Source: Bacillota bacterium (GTDB lineage: Bacteria > Bacillota > Limnochordia > Limnochordales > ZCTH02-B6). From it: a DNA stretch of 64,000 bases. Location of the stretch: contig PKQS01000009.1 of the NCBI GenBank assembly GCA_017577945.1, positions 62,001 through 126,000 of the forward strand. The letters are read 5' to 3'. Within the stretch, counting starts at the first letter, position 1. Every line of letters starts with the position of its first letter. Shown here piece by piece: positions 50,839 through 58,638 of the stretch. The notes beneath the pieces are model-generated. The model did no database searches and was not told the origin of the DNA. It saw only the letters and a program-made list of their open reading frames with translations. The position numbers and the translations under genes are program-made.

Positions 50839-51735
50839 ATGACGAAGCGCATTCGGTTGCTGGTCGTGCTCAGCGTGCTGCTGCTGGCGTTCGCCGCCGC
50901 GGTGCCGGTTTCGGCGCAGACCATCGGCTTGGCCATTTCGACGCTGAACAACCCGTTCTTCGTCGACCTGAAGGAAGGCGCCGAGGAGAAGGCCGCCGAG
51001 CTGGGCGTTACGCTGCGGGTTGTCGACGCGCAGGACGATCCGGCTCGGCAGCTGGCGGGCATTGAAGACTTGATCGCCGCCGGTGTCGACGTGATCTTGA
51101 TTAACCCGACGGACTCCGCGGCGGTCGTGCCGGGCGTGCTGGCGGCGAACCGTGCCGGCATTCCGGTCATCACCGTGGACCGTGCGGCGGACGGCGGGGT
51201 CATCGTGTCCCACATCGCCTCGGACAACGTCCTGGGCGGCCGCATGGCGGCGCAGCTCATCGTGGAGCTGTCGGGCGGCCGGGCGAAGGTCGTGGAGCTG
51301 GAAGGCATTCCGGGCACCACGGCGGCCCGTGAGCGCGGCCAGGGCTTCAACGAAGTCATCAGCCAGTACCCTGGCATCGTCGTCGTGGCGCGCCAGGAGG
51401 CCGGCTTTGACCGGGCCCGCGGCCTCACCGTCATGGAGAACATCCTGCAGGCGCAGCCCGAGATCGACTTCGTGTTCGCCCACAACGACGAGATGGCGCT
51501 GGGCGCCCTGGTGGCCATCGAGGCGGCCGGCCGCGCCGGGCAGATCAAGGTCATCGGCTTCGACGCCACGGCTGATGCGGTGCGGGCCGTCCAGGAAGGC
51601 CGCATGCTGGCCACCATTGCGCAGCAGCCGCGGCTGATGGGCGCTCTCGGCGTCGAAACCGCGGTCAAGGTGCTGCGGGGCGAGCCGGTCGACAAGTTCA
51701 TCCCGGTGCCGCTGTCGCTGGTTATCGGCCGGTGA
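50839..51735 (+). CDS. rbsB: Ribose-binding protein
   Basis: 298 residues. Signal peptide ending SA/QTIG at about residue 26, no lipobox. Mature: AISTLNNPFFVDLKEGAEEK, LINPTDSAAVVPGVLAANRA, VFAHNDEMALGALVAIEAAG and the hinge motif VIGFDATADAV, all as in RbsB. ATG 50839 follows AAAGGGAGG. Followed by a strong hairpin without T tract, which may favour its high expression relative to rbsD. Confidence 0.94.
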   Translation: MTKRIRLLVVLSVLLLAFAAAVPVSAQTIGLAISTLNNPFFVDLKEGAEEKAAELGVTLRVVDAQDDPARQLAGIEDLIAAGVDVILINPTDSAAVVPGVLAANRAGIPVITVDRAADGGVIVSHIASDNVLGGRMAAQLIVELSGGRAKVVELEGIPGTTAARERGQGFNEVISQYPGIVVVARQEAGFDRARGLTVMENILQAQPEIDFVFAHNDEMALGALVAIEAAGRAGQIKVIGFDATADAVRAVQEGRMLATIAQQPRLMGALGVETAVKVLRGEPVDKFIPVPLSLVIGR

Positions 51736-51775
51736 CGGAACTGGTCGGCGATCCACTGACGTAACGTGAGAAAAG

Positions 51776-51808
51776 GAGCCCCGGGCCGCGGCGGGCGGCC
51801 CGGGGCTC
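51776..51808 (+). other. Intercistronic hairpin between rbsB and rbsD
   Basis: Perfect 14-bp arms (GAGCCCCGGGCCGC, 51776-51789; complement 51795-51808), 5-nt loop, no T tract. Likely protects the rbsB mRNA 3' end or reduces read-through to rbsD. Confidence 0.7.
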
Positions 51809-51834
51809 GCCCCAACGCCGGGAGGCGTAGTTGC

Positions 51835-52233
51835 ATGAAGAAGATCGGCATCTTGCACGCGCAGCTGTCGCGCATTATCGCCTCCATGGGCCACGGCGAC
51901 ATGCTGGTCATCGGCGACGCGGGCTTGCCGGTGCCGCCCGGAGTCGAGACCGTAGACTTGGCTCTGATGCAAGGCGTGCCCGGGTTTCTGGAGACGCTGG
52001 CGGCCGTCTTGACGGAGCTGAAAGTGGAGGAGGGCGTCATCGCCCGGGAGATGGCGGAAGTTTCGCCGCAGATGCACGAGCGCTTCCGGGCCGTGTGGCC
52101 TGCGGACGTGCCAGTTCGAGTCGTTTCCCATCAGGAGCTGAAAGAGCTTTCCCGGCGCGCCCGGGCCGTGGTGCGCACGGGCGAGTTCACGCCATACAGC
52201 AATGTCGTCTTGATCGCAGGCGTTGTCTTCTAG
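51835..52233 (+). CDS. rbsD: D-ribose pyranase
   Basis: 132 residues. It speeds the pyranose-furanose interchange of ribose so that ribokinase can use it. Catalytic region IIASMGHGDMLVIGDAGLPV with H20, and the end RTGEFTPYSNVVLIAGVVF, are diagnostic. ATG 51835 behind GGGAGG. Last in the operon, whereas rbsD comes first in E. coli. Confidence 0.95.
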   Translation: MKKIGILHAQLSRIIASMGHGDMLVIGDAGLPVPPGVETVDLALMQGVPGFLETLAAVLTELKVEEGVIAREMAEVSPQMHERFRAVWPADVPVRVVSHQELKELSRRARAVVRTGEFTPYSNVVLIAGVVF

Positions 52234-52266
52234 CCACCCAACGCGGGCGTAGTCTTCTAGCCACCC
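52219..52266. repeat. Direct repeat including the rbsD stop codon
   Basis: GGCGTwGTCTTCTAGCCACC occurs at 52219-52238 and 52246-52265 with one difference, 27 bp apart. It duplicates the last codons and stop of rbsD, a recent small tandem duplication. Confidence 0.7.
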
Positions 52267-52291
52267 CCCACCCTGCCGGCGCTGCCCGGCG

Positions 52292-52333
52292 AGGCGCGGC
52301 GGCGAGAGGCCAGGTCCTCTTGCCGCCGCGCCT
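52292..52333 (+). terminator. Hairpin after the ribose operon
   Basis: AGGCGCGGCGGC (52292-52303) pairs with GCCGCCGCGCCT (52322-52333); an inner AGAGG/CCTCT pair extends it. No T tract. The remaining sequence to 52516 shows no gene. Confidence 0.55.
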
Positions 52334-52516
52334 GCGCGTGTTCAGCCATGCCCGACGAGCCGTTCAGCATATTTTCAGATTGGTTGCATTGCTCCGGTGT
52401 AGGCGCAATTGGGTCGTTTTTTCCGTCGACGCCGGCAGGGAAGGGCGCCCAGGCGCCGAATACAGCAGGAAATTTCGGGCGTCCGGCTTCCGGATCGCTC
52501 AAGGGGGGATGAGGAT

Positions 52517-53647
52517 TTGTCTAAGCAAACCGTCGTGTCGATGCGCTGGGGGCGGCTAGCGGCGTTGACGCTGGCGCTGGTGCTGGCCGTGAGCGCAGGG
52601 GCGCTGGCTCAGACGCGCGTCGTCATCGGGATGCTGGGCCCGCTGAGCGGCGACTACGCTTCCTACGGCCAGAGCGTGGCCAACGGCGTGGAGCTGGCCA
52701 TCAACGAGGCCAACGCTTCGGGACGGTATAACTACGTGTTCGTTCTGCAGAAGGAAGACACCCGGGGCGACCCGGTCCAGGCGCTCAACGCGATGAACAA
52801 GCTCATCGAGCTGGACCGGGTCACGGCCATTATCGGCCCCGTCTTGAGCGGCGAGACGCTGACCGCCGGTCCCATCGCGCAGGATGCCGGCGTGCCGTTC
52901 ATCACGCCTTCGGCTACGGCGCCGGCCGTCTCGGAGATCGGCAACTACGAGTTCCGCAACGTGATCACGGACGACGTGCAGGCGGCGCAGATGGCCGAAT
53001 ACGCCGTGCGGGTCCTGGGCCTGCGGCGCCTGGCCATCCTGTACTCGAACAACGACTACGGCGTGGGCCTGCGGCGGGCGTTCGAGGCGGCGGCCGTCGC
53101 GGCCGGCGGTCAAGTGGTGGCCGTCGAATCGTACCTGGACGGCGACACCAACTTCAACGCACAGATTACCAACATTGCCGCCCGCAACCCGGACGGCCTC
53201 TACATCGCCGGCTACTACACCGAAGCCGCCCAGATTGCGCAGCAGGCCGCGCTGCAAGGCTTGCGGGTGAAGCTGATGGGCGCCGACGGTTTCGACTCGC
53301 CGCTGCTCATCGAGTTGGGCGGCGCGGCGGTGGAGGGCGCCATCTTCACGTCGGGCTTCTTCGCTGACACCCAGGATGAGCTGGGCCGCAGCTTCGTGGA
53401 GAAGTACGCGGCGGCCTACGGCGCCAAGCCTGACATGTTTGCCGCGAACGCCTACGACTCGGCGCGCATCCTCATCGAAGTCATTAACCGGGTCGGCCCG
53501 AACCGGGCGGCGGTGCGCGACGGCATCGCAGCCACCCGGGACTTCCCGGGCGTCACCGGGGTAACCACCTTCGCTGAAAACGGCGACGCCGTGAAGCCGC
53601 TGTACATCCTGCGGGTCGAAAACGGCACCTTCGTTCAGGAGCGGTAA
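52517..53647 (+). CDS. livK: Branched-chain amino acid ABC transporter, substrate-binding protein
   Basis: 376 residues. Signal peptide ending ALA/QTRV, no lipobox. Mature: VVIGMLGPLSGDYASYGQSV, the ABC SBP type 4 (LivJ/LivK) opening; IIGPVLSGETLTAGPIAQDA with the ligand-binding SATAP region; GADGFDSPLLIELGG. TTG 52517 has GGGGGG 8 nt before; ATG 52541 (MRWGRL) is an alternative. First gene of a liv operon. The ligand could be another amino acid or amide, since the family is broad. Confidence 0.9.
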   Translation: MSKQTVVSMRWGRLAALTLALVLAVSAGALAQTRVVIGMLGPLSGDYASYGQSVANGVELAINEANASGRYNYVFVLQKEDTRGDPVQALNAMNKLIELDRVTAIIGPVLSGETLTAGPIAQDAGVPFITPSATAPAVSEIGNYEFRNVITDDVQAAQMAEYAVRVLGLRRLAILYSNNDYGVGLRRAFEAAAVAAGGQVVAVESYLDGDTNFNAQITNIAARNPDGLYIAGYYTEAAQIAQQAALQGLRVKLMGADGFDSPLLIELGGAAVEGAIFTSGFFADTQDELGRSFVEKYAAAYGAKPDMFAANAYDSARILIEVINRVGPNRAAVRDGIAATRDFPGVTGVTTFAENGDAVKPLYILRVENGTFVQER

Positions 53648-53660
53648 GCCAGCGCACGCA

Positions 53661-53696
53661 GGGAGGGACGGCCGCGGAGAGCGGCCGTTTCCTCCC
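53661..53696 (+). other. Hairpin between livK and livH
   Basis: GGGAGG...ACGGCCGC, 5-nt loop, GCGGCCGT..CCTCCC (53661-53696) with little T afterward. Again placed directly after a binding-protein gene, as in the ycl and rbs operons. Confidence 0.6.
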
Positions 53697-53791
53697 GTAT
53701 CGCCCCCTCACGGCGCCTCGCCACCACGCCGCGTGCGGAAGCGGGCGGGCGTCGGGCCGCCGCTTTCCACGCGTAGGAGCTGGTCGTCACC

Positions 53792-54664
53792 GTGTTCGCA
53801 CAGCAGTTGTTCAACGGGCTCGTCACGGGGAGCACGTATGCCCTCATCGCCTTGGGCTATACCATGGTTTACGGCGTGCTGCAGCTCATCAACTTCGCGC
53901 ACGGGGAAATTTACATGACCGGCGCGTTCGCCGGCCTGCTGCTCGTCACCGTCGCGAAGCTGCCGTTCTGGCTGGCGTTGCCCGGGGCGATGCTCATCGC
54001 CTCCCTCGTGGGCGTGACGGTGGAGTTCGTCGCCTATCGTCCGCTGCGCCGCTCGTCGCGGCTGGCCGTGCTCATCAGCGCCATCGGCATGTCCATCTTT
54101 TTGTCGAATCTGGGACTGTGGATTTTCGGGCCCGCCACCCGCAGCTTTCAGCCGCCTTTTCGCGTAGCGACGCTGGAGTTGGCCGGCATCCGGACGAATA
54201 CGCTGAGCTTGCTGACCCTGGGCCTGGCGCTGGCGATGATGACCGGACTTCATTACGTGGTCACCCGGACGAAGCTGGGCAAAGCCATGCGGGCCGTAGC
54301 GCAGGACCGGGACACGGCGGCGCTGATGGGCATCAGCGTCAACCGGACCATCGCCTTTACGTTCGCCATCGGGTCGGCGCTGGCGGCCGCGGCGGGCGTC
54401 ATGGTCGGCATGCTGTTCAACGCGGTAACGCCCACGATGGGCGTCATGCCTGGCCTGAAGGGGTTCGTGTCGGCCGTTCTGGGCGGCATCGGCAGCATTC
54501 CCGGTGCGATGGTGGGCGGCTTGGTGCTGGGCATGGCCGAAACCATCGGGGTTGCGCTGCTCAGCTCGCAGTGGCGGGACGCGATTGCGTTCGCGATTTT
54601 GATCGTCGTCTTGCTCTCCCGGCCCACGGGGCTTCTGGGGCGGCGGCTGCAGGAAAAGGTGTGA
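53792..54664 (+). CDS. livH: Branched-chain amino acid ABC permease LivH
   Basis: 290 residues, about 8 helices: ALGYTMVYGVLQLINFAHGE is the LivH signature, and MRAVAQDRDTAALMGISVNR the ATPase-contact loop. GTG behind TAGGAG. Pairs with livM. Confidence 0.94.
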   Translation: MFAQQLFNGLVTGSTYALIALGYTMVYGVLQLINFAHGEIYMTGAFAGLLLVTVAKLPFWLALPGAMLIASLVGVTVEFVAYRPLRRSSRLAVLISAIGMSIFLSNLGLWIFGPATRSFQPPFRVATLELAGIRTNTLSLLTLGLALAMMTGLHYVVTRTKLGKAMRAVAQDRDTAALMGISVNRTIAFTFAIGSALAAAAGVMVGMLFNAVTPTMGVMPGLKGFVSAVLGGIGSIPGAMVGGLVLGMAETIGVALLSSQWRDAIAFAILIVVLLSRPTGLLGRRLQEKV

Positions 54665-54671
54665 CCACCCC

Positions 54672-55634
54672 ATGATCGACTACTTGGACGGACTGTTGCG
54701 CAGCGCCATCAACCCGTATTACTACGGGGTGCTCGTCACGGCGGGCATTAACATCATGTTGGTGCTCAGCCTCAACCTGGTGACGGGCTTCACCGGACAG
54801 CTCCATCTGGGCCACGCCGGCTTCATGGCCGTGGGCGCTTACACGGCCGGCATCTTGGCCACCGCGTATAAGTGGACGTTTTACCCGGCGCTGCTCGCGG
54901 GGGGACTTGCCGCCGCGGCGGTGGGCCTGGTGGTGGGCCTGCCCACGCTGCGGCTGCGCGGCGACTACCTGGCCATCGCCACGCTGGGCTTTGGCGAAAT
55001 CGTGCGCATCACCGCGCTGAACCTGAACATCACCGGCGGCCCCTTCGGCCTGCGGGGGATTCCGCGGGTCACCAACTTGCCCCTCGTCGTCATCGCTGTC
55101 GTGGTTACGTACGTCTTCCTTTGGAGCTTGGTCCGCTCCCGGTTCGGGCGGGCGCTGGTGGCCATCCGCGAGGACGAAGTCGCGGCCCAGGCCATGGGCA
55201 TCGAGACGACGCGGATGAAGGTGACGGCGTTCGTGGTGGCGGCGTTTTTCGCCGGCATCGCGGGCGGCTTGTTCGCGTACTGGTTCCGCTACCTGAACCC
55301 GTCTTCGTTCGGTTTCATGGTGTCCATCGAACTTCTCGCCATGGCTGTGCTGGGCGGCTTGGGCAACTTGCTCGGATCGGTGCTCGGGGCGTCCATCATC
55401 ACGTTTTTGCCGGAGCTGCTGCGCACCACCTACCCGGCCATCGCCGAGCGGCGCCTCGTGTTTTACGGCGCGCTGCTGGTCCTGATTATGATCTTGCGGC
55501 CCAACGGGTTGCTGGGCTCCAGCTCCGAGAGCGGCTGGCTGGAAATCTGGCTGCGCCGCCGGCGGCGGGCCGCCACGGTCGCGCCGGAGGGGCCGGGCGC
55601 CGCGCCGGGGGGTGAACCCCATGGCGCTGCTTGA
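54672..55634 (+). CDS. livM: Branched-chain amino acid ABC permease LivM
   Basis: 320 residues. LNLVTGFTGQLHLGHAGFMA and LRGDYLAIATLGFGEIVRI, with the coupling loop AIREDEVAAQAMGIETTRMK, define LivM. The C-terminal 40 residues are an Arg/Gly/Pro-rich cytoplasmic tail. ATG 54672, 7 bp after livH; its end overlaps livG by 14 bp. Confidence 0.94.
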   Translation: MIDYLDGLLRSAINPYYYGVLVTAGINIMLVLSLNLVTGFTGQLHLGHAGFMAVGAYTAGILATAYKWTFYPALLAGGLAAAAVGLVVGLPTLRLRGDYLAIATLGFGEIVRITALNLNITGGPFGLRGIPRVTNLPLVVIAVVVTYVFLWSLVRSRFGRALVAIREDEVAAQAMGIETTRMKVTAFVVAAFFAGIAGGLFAYWFRYLNPSSFGFMVSIELLAMAVLGGLGNLLGSVLGASIITFLPELLRTTYPAIAERRLVFYGALLVLIMILRPNGLLGSSSESGWLEIWLRRRRRAATVAPEGPGAAPGGEPHGAA

Positions 55635-56394
55635 GGTGCGCGGGCTGACGGTGCAGTTCGGCGGCTTGCGGGCCGTGGACAACGTGGACTTTGACGTGCG
55701 CCAAGGGGAAATCTTGAGCCTTATCGGGCCCAACGGCGCGGGCAAGACCACGGTGTTCAACGTGCTGACGGGGATGTACCGGCCTGCCGCGGGGCAAGTG
55801 CTTTTCCAGGGGCGGTCGCTGGTCGGCCAGGCGCCGCACCAGATCGCCGCGCGCGGCATCGCCCGCACCTTCCAGAACATCCGGCTGTTCGGCGACATGG
55901 AGGCGTGGGAAAACGTCTGCGTCGGCATGCACACCCGCCTGCGCAGCGGATTCTGGGCGTCGGTGTTTAAGCCGCCGTGGACGCGGCGGGAGGAGAAGCG
56001 GGCGCGGGAGCAAGCCCGCGAGTACCTGGCTTTCGTCGGCCTGGCGGGGTTGGAGCGGGTCAAGGCGAGGAATTTGCCGTACGGCGCACAGCGGCGGCTG
56101 GAAATTGCGCGGGCCTTGGCCGCGGAGCCGACGCTGCTTCTGCTGGACGAGCCGGCCGCCGGCATGAATACCAAGGAGACGGCGGAACTGCTGGAGCTCA
56201 TCCGCAAGCTGAAGGAGCGCGGCATCACCGTGGTGCTGATTGAACATGACATGAAGCTGGTGATGGGCATCTCCGAGCGCATCGTCGTCTTGGATCACGG
56301 CAGCAAGATCGCGGAGGGAACGCCGGCGGAAATTCGCAGCGACCCGGCGGTCATCGCCGCGTACTTGGGGGCGGCGGCCAATGCTGGTCATTGA
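55621..56394 (+). CDS. livG: Branched-chain amino acid ABC ATPase LivG
   Basis: 257 residues. Walker A GPNGAGKTT at 36-44; signature here reads LPYGAQRRLEIARAL, as is normal for LivG; Walker B LLLLDEPAAGMN; C-terminal LGAAANAG (YLGxx end). ATG 55621 follows GGGGGG. Overlaps livM and livF. Confidence 0.94.
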   Translation: MALLEVRGLTVQFGGLRAVDNVDFDVRQGEILSLIGPNGAGKTTVFNVLTGMYRPAAGQVLFQGRSLVGQAPHQIAARGIARTFQNIRLFGDMEAWENVCVGMHTRLRSGFWASVFKPPWTRREEKRAREQAREYLAFVGLAGLERVKARNLPYGAQRRLEIARALAAEPTLLLLDEPAAGMNTKETAELLELIRKLKERGITVVLIEHDMKLVMGISERIVVLDHGSKIAEGTPAEIRSDPAVIAAYLGAAANAGH

Positions 56395-57085
56395 CAGCAT
56401 CGTCACGCACTACGGGCCCGTGGAAGCGCTGAAGGGGATCTCGCTGGAGGTCCGGGAAGGAGAAATCGTCACGCTCATCGGGGCCAACGGGGCGGGAAAG
56501 AGTACGACCCTGCGCACCATCTCGGGCCTCGTGCGGCCCACGTCGGGGAGCATCAAGTATCAAGGGCGAGAGCTGACCGCCTTGCCGCCGGAGCGCATTG
56601 TGGCCATGGGCATCGCCCACGTGCCCGAAGGCCGCCGGGTGTTTCCCATGATGACGGTTCTAGAAAACCTCGAGCTCGGCGCGTTTACCCGCAAAGACGC
56701 CGCGGGCGTCCGGCAAGACATGGAATTTGTGTTCTCGCTCTTTCCGCGACTGGCCGAGCGGCGCAAGCAGCTGGCGGGCACCATGTCGGGCGGCGAGCAG
56801 CAGATGTTGGCCATCGCGCGGGCCCTGATGGCGCGGCCGAAACTTCTCCTCTTGGACGAGCCGTCCATGGGCCTGGCGCCGCGGATCGTCGAGAGCATTT
56901 TCGAAGTCATCCAGGACATCAACCGGCAGGGAACGACGGTGCTGCTGGTCGAGCAGAACGCCCACTTGGCGCTGTCCATCGCCCATCGCGGGTACGTCCT
57001 GGAGACGGGGCGCATCGTGCTCAGCGGCACCGCGCGCAGCCTCTTGGAAAACGAGGCCGTGCGGCGGGCGTACCTCGGCGCTTGA
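56381..57085 (+). CDS. livF: Branched-chain amino acid ABC ATPase LivF
   Basis: 234 residues. Walker A GANGAGKST at 34-42, signature TMSGGEQQMLAIARAL, Walker B LLLLDEPSMGLAP, and the family's ending VRRAYLGA. ATG overlaps the livG stop by 14 bp. Its stop codon lies within the -35 of the next gene. Confidence 0.94.
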   Translation: MLVIDSIVTHYGPVEALKGISLEVREGEIVTLIGANGAGKSTTLRTISGLVRPTSGSIKYQGRELTALPPERIVAMGIAHVPEGRRVFPMMTVLENLELGAFTRKDAAGVRQDMEFVFSLFPRLAERRKQLAGTMSGGEQQMLAIARALMARPKLLLLDEPSMGLAPRIVESIFEVIQDINRQGTTVLLVEQNAHLALSIAHRGYVLETGRIVLSGTARSLLENEAVRRAYLGA

Positions 57086-57111
57086 ACGTCCTGCCGGCGG
57101 GGTGCTATACT
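57082..57111 (+). promoter_or_regulatory. Promoter of the membrane/TrkA-C gene
   Basis: TTGAAC (57082-57087), 18-nt spacer, TATACT (57106-57111) with a TG extension at 57103-57104. The -35 overlaps the livF stop codon. Confidence 0.75.
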
Positions 57112-57154
57112 ACGTAACTACAAACGTCAACTCGGTGGGTTTGCGGGAATCTCT

Positions 57155-58066
57155 ATGATGCGTTTCCAACGCGATCGGTACGAGGTGGCGCTGCTGACGC
57201 TGGCCCGGGCGGTCACCGTCGGCATGGCGTACGTCTCGTCCGTCCCGATCCCCGGCCTCACGTCTTCGTTCGTCGCAATCTTCACGTCGCTGCTGCCCTT
57301 CGACATCATGGTGGCGTCCACCCGGCCGCCGCTGCGGCTGGAAGACTGGCGGCACTTCTTCGGAGTCTTGTGGCCGCGCGTTGAATCGACGGCCATCACC
57401 CTGCTGAAAGGCGTGGCCGTCGGCACGGTGTTCGGCATTGCGGCCCTCCTCGGGCTGCCGTTTCCGGTAGGCGCGGTGCTGACGTCGGGGCTGGCGTTCG
57501 TGTGGGCGGCGATGACGCGGCACAATATTTCCACCTACGTGGCCCTCATCGGCGGGTTGACGCTGTTCGAGCGGCTGGCCGCGCTGGAAGCGGTGGACAC
57601 GTGGGCGGTCATTCGCGCCATCGTGGGCACGGTGGTCCTGTCGGGCGGCGGCACGTTCCTGGGGCTCGGCTTTGGCTGGATTATCGGCTTCGTCGTGGGC
57701 AGCGTGACTCGCTTGTTCCTATCCCGTCCGTATCGGTCGCTGCAGAGCGCGGCCTACGATCCGCCCTTGGAGCGGCGGCCCTTCGCGGAACTCATGCGTC
57801 TCAGCGACCGGACTGCCGTGGCGGCCGTGACGGTGGAAGAAGGCGCGCCGGCGGCAAACCGGTCCCTGGCGGCGCTGGAGCTGCCCGCCCGGTGGCATAC
57901 GACGGTGTTGTCGGTCAAGCGCGGGGACGAAGAGATCGTGATGCCTCGCGGCGACTTCGTGCTGCGGCCGGGCGACGAGCTGTTCATTTTGACGGACCGG
58001 GACTACGCGGAAGCGGTGAAGCGACAGTTCAAACCGGCGGACCCCGCTCCGGCGAGCGCGACGTAG
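57155..58066 (+). CDS. Membrane protein with C-terminal TrkA-C (RCK_C) domain
   Basis: 303 residues, function unknown. The first ~190 residues hold about five helices without a recognised transporter motif (FVAIFTSLLPFDIMVASTRP, then glycine-rich FLGLGFGWIIGFVVGSV). Residues ~215-290 are an RCK_C domain (TVEEGAPAANRSLAALELPA, then VMPRGDFVLRPGDELFILTD), which in channels binds a nucleotide or ion. ATG 57155 has a weak site. Own promoter. A small channel or transporter gated by the RCK_C domain is a reasonable guess only. Confidence 0.75.
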   Translation: MMRFQRDRYEVALLTLARAVTVGMAYVSSVPIPGLTSSFVAIFTSLLPFDIMVASTRPPLRLEDWRHFFGVLWPRVESTAITLLKGVAVGTVFGIAALLGLPFPVGAVLTSGLAFVWAAMTRHNISTYVALIGGLTLFERLAALEAVDTWAVIRAIVGTVVLSGGGTFLGLGFGWIIGFVVGSVTRLFLSRPYRSLQSAAYDPPLERRPFAELMRLSDRTAVAAVTVEEGAPAANRSLAALELPARWHTTVLSVKRGDEEIVMPRGDFVLRPGDELFILTDRDYAEAVKRQFKPADPAPASAT

Positions 58067-58097
58067 CGCCCGGCGGGCCGGCTTTCGTGCGGGCGCG

Positions 58098-58129
58098 AAA
58101 AACCCCCGACCTTCTCGGTCGGGGGGTTG
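58098..58129 (-). terminator. Terminator of the tRNA-Leu transcript
   Basis: CCCCCGACC (58103-58111), 5-nt loop, GGTCGGGGG (58117-58125); on the minus strand five T (58098-58102) follow. It also gives a hairpin for the plus-strand gene ending at 58066. Confidence 0.85.
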
Positions 58130-58132
58130 GCT

Positions 58133-58220
58133 TGGTGCCGGAGGTGGGACTCGAACCCACATGGGGGGCTACCCCAAACGATTTTGAGTCGCTCGCGTCT
58201 GCCAGTTCCGCCACTCCGGC
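58133..58220 (-). tRNA. tRNA-Leu (anticodon CAA)
   Basis: Read on the minus strand from 58220: acceptor GCCGGAG, closing CTCCGGC at 58137-58143, discriminator A (58136) and encoded CCA (58133-58135). Anticodon loop CTCAAAA gives CAA (codon UUG). T loop GGTTCGAGTCC and a long variable arm with stem mark it as class II. Own strong promoter and terminator. Confidence 0.96.
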
Positions 58221-58235
58221 GCACCGACAGCAATG

Positions 58236-58264
58236 ATTGTAGCATAGGCCGAGCCGCGTTTCAA
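58236..58264 (-). promoter_or_regulatory. Promoter of tRNA-Leu
   Basis: TTGAAA (58259-58264), 17-nt spacer, TACAAT (58236-58241) with TG extension, 15 bp before the tRNA 5' end. Confidence 0.9.
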
Positions 58265-58289
58265 CACATCGGCCGGCTCGGCCCGTCCG

Positions 58290-58547
58290 CTACCGCTTCC
58301 ACGGATTCTCTTCCACGGCTTCCCAGCACAGGCGGCTAAGGCCGCACACGTCGAACGCCACGATGCGGCGGCTGAGGCTTGCCTCCAGAGCCTGCTTGAT
58401 GGCGGGCAGGGGAATGCCGGCATACCCCGCGGCCTGCAGCGCCTCGTTCACTTCCTTGGCGACGTCCTCCACCATGCCGTCCAAGCCGCGCTCATCGACT
58501 TTGACGTGCAGCTGGCGTTCAAGCAAAGCGGCGGTCGTCGTCACCAT
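58290..58547 (-). CDS. Hypothetical small protein
   Basis: 85 residues, not recognised. Mostly helical with heptad-like spacing (VEDVAKEVNEALQAAGYAG, IKQALEASLSRRIVAFDVCG); one Cys pair far apart. ATG 58547 follows GGAAGGTGA; ATG to stop reads with normal codon use. It lies upstream of tRNA-Leu on the same strand but the tRNA has its own promoter. Confidence 0.65.
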   Translation of the reverse strand: MVTTTAALLERQLHVKVDERGLDGMVEDVAKEVNEALQAAGYAGIPLPAIKQALEASLSRRIVAFDVCGLSRLCWEAVEENPWKR

Positions 58548-58638
58548 GCCAGTCACCTTCCCGGCGTTGCTGCCACCATTCTACCCGCGTCCGGTGACGG
58601 AATTGAGTGACAAATGCCCCTTTTCTTGGGCGGCGGTG

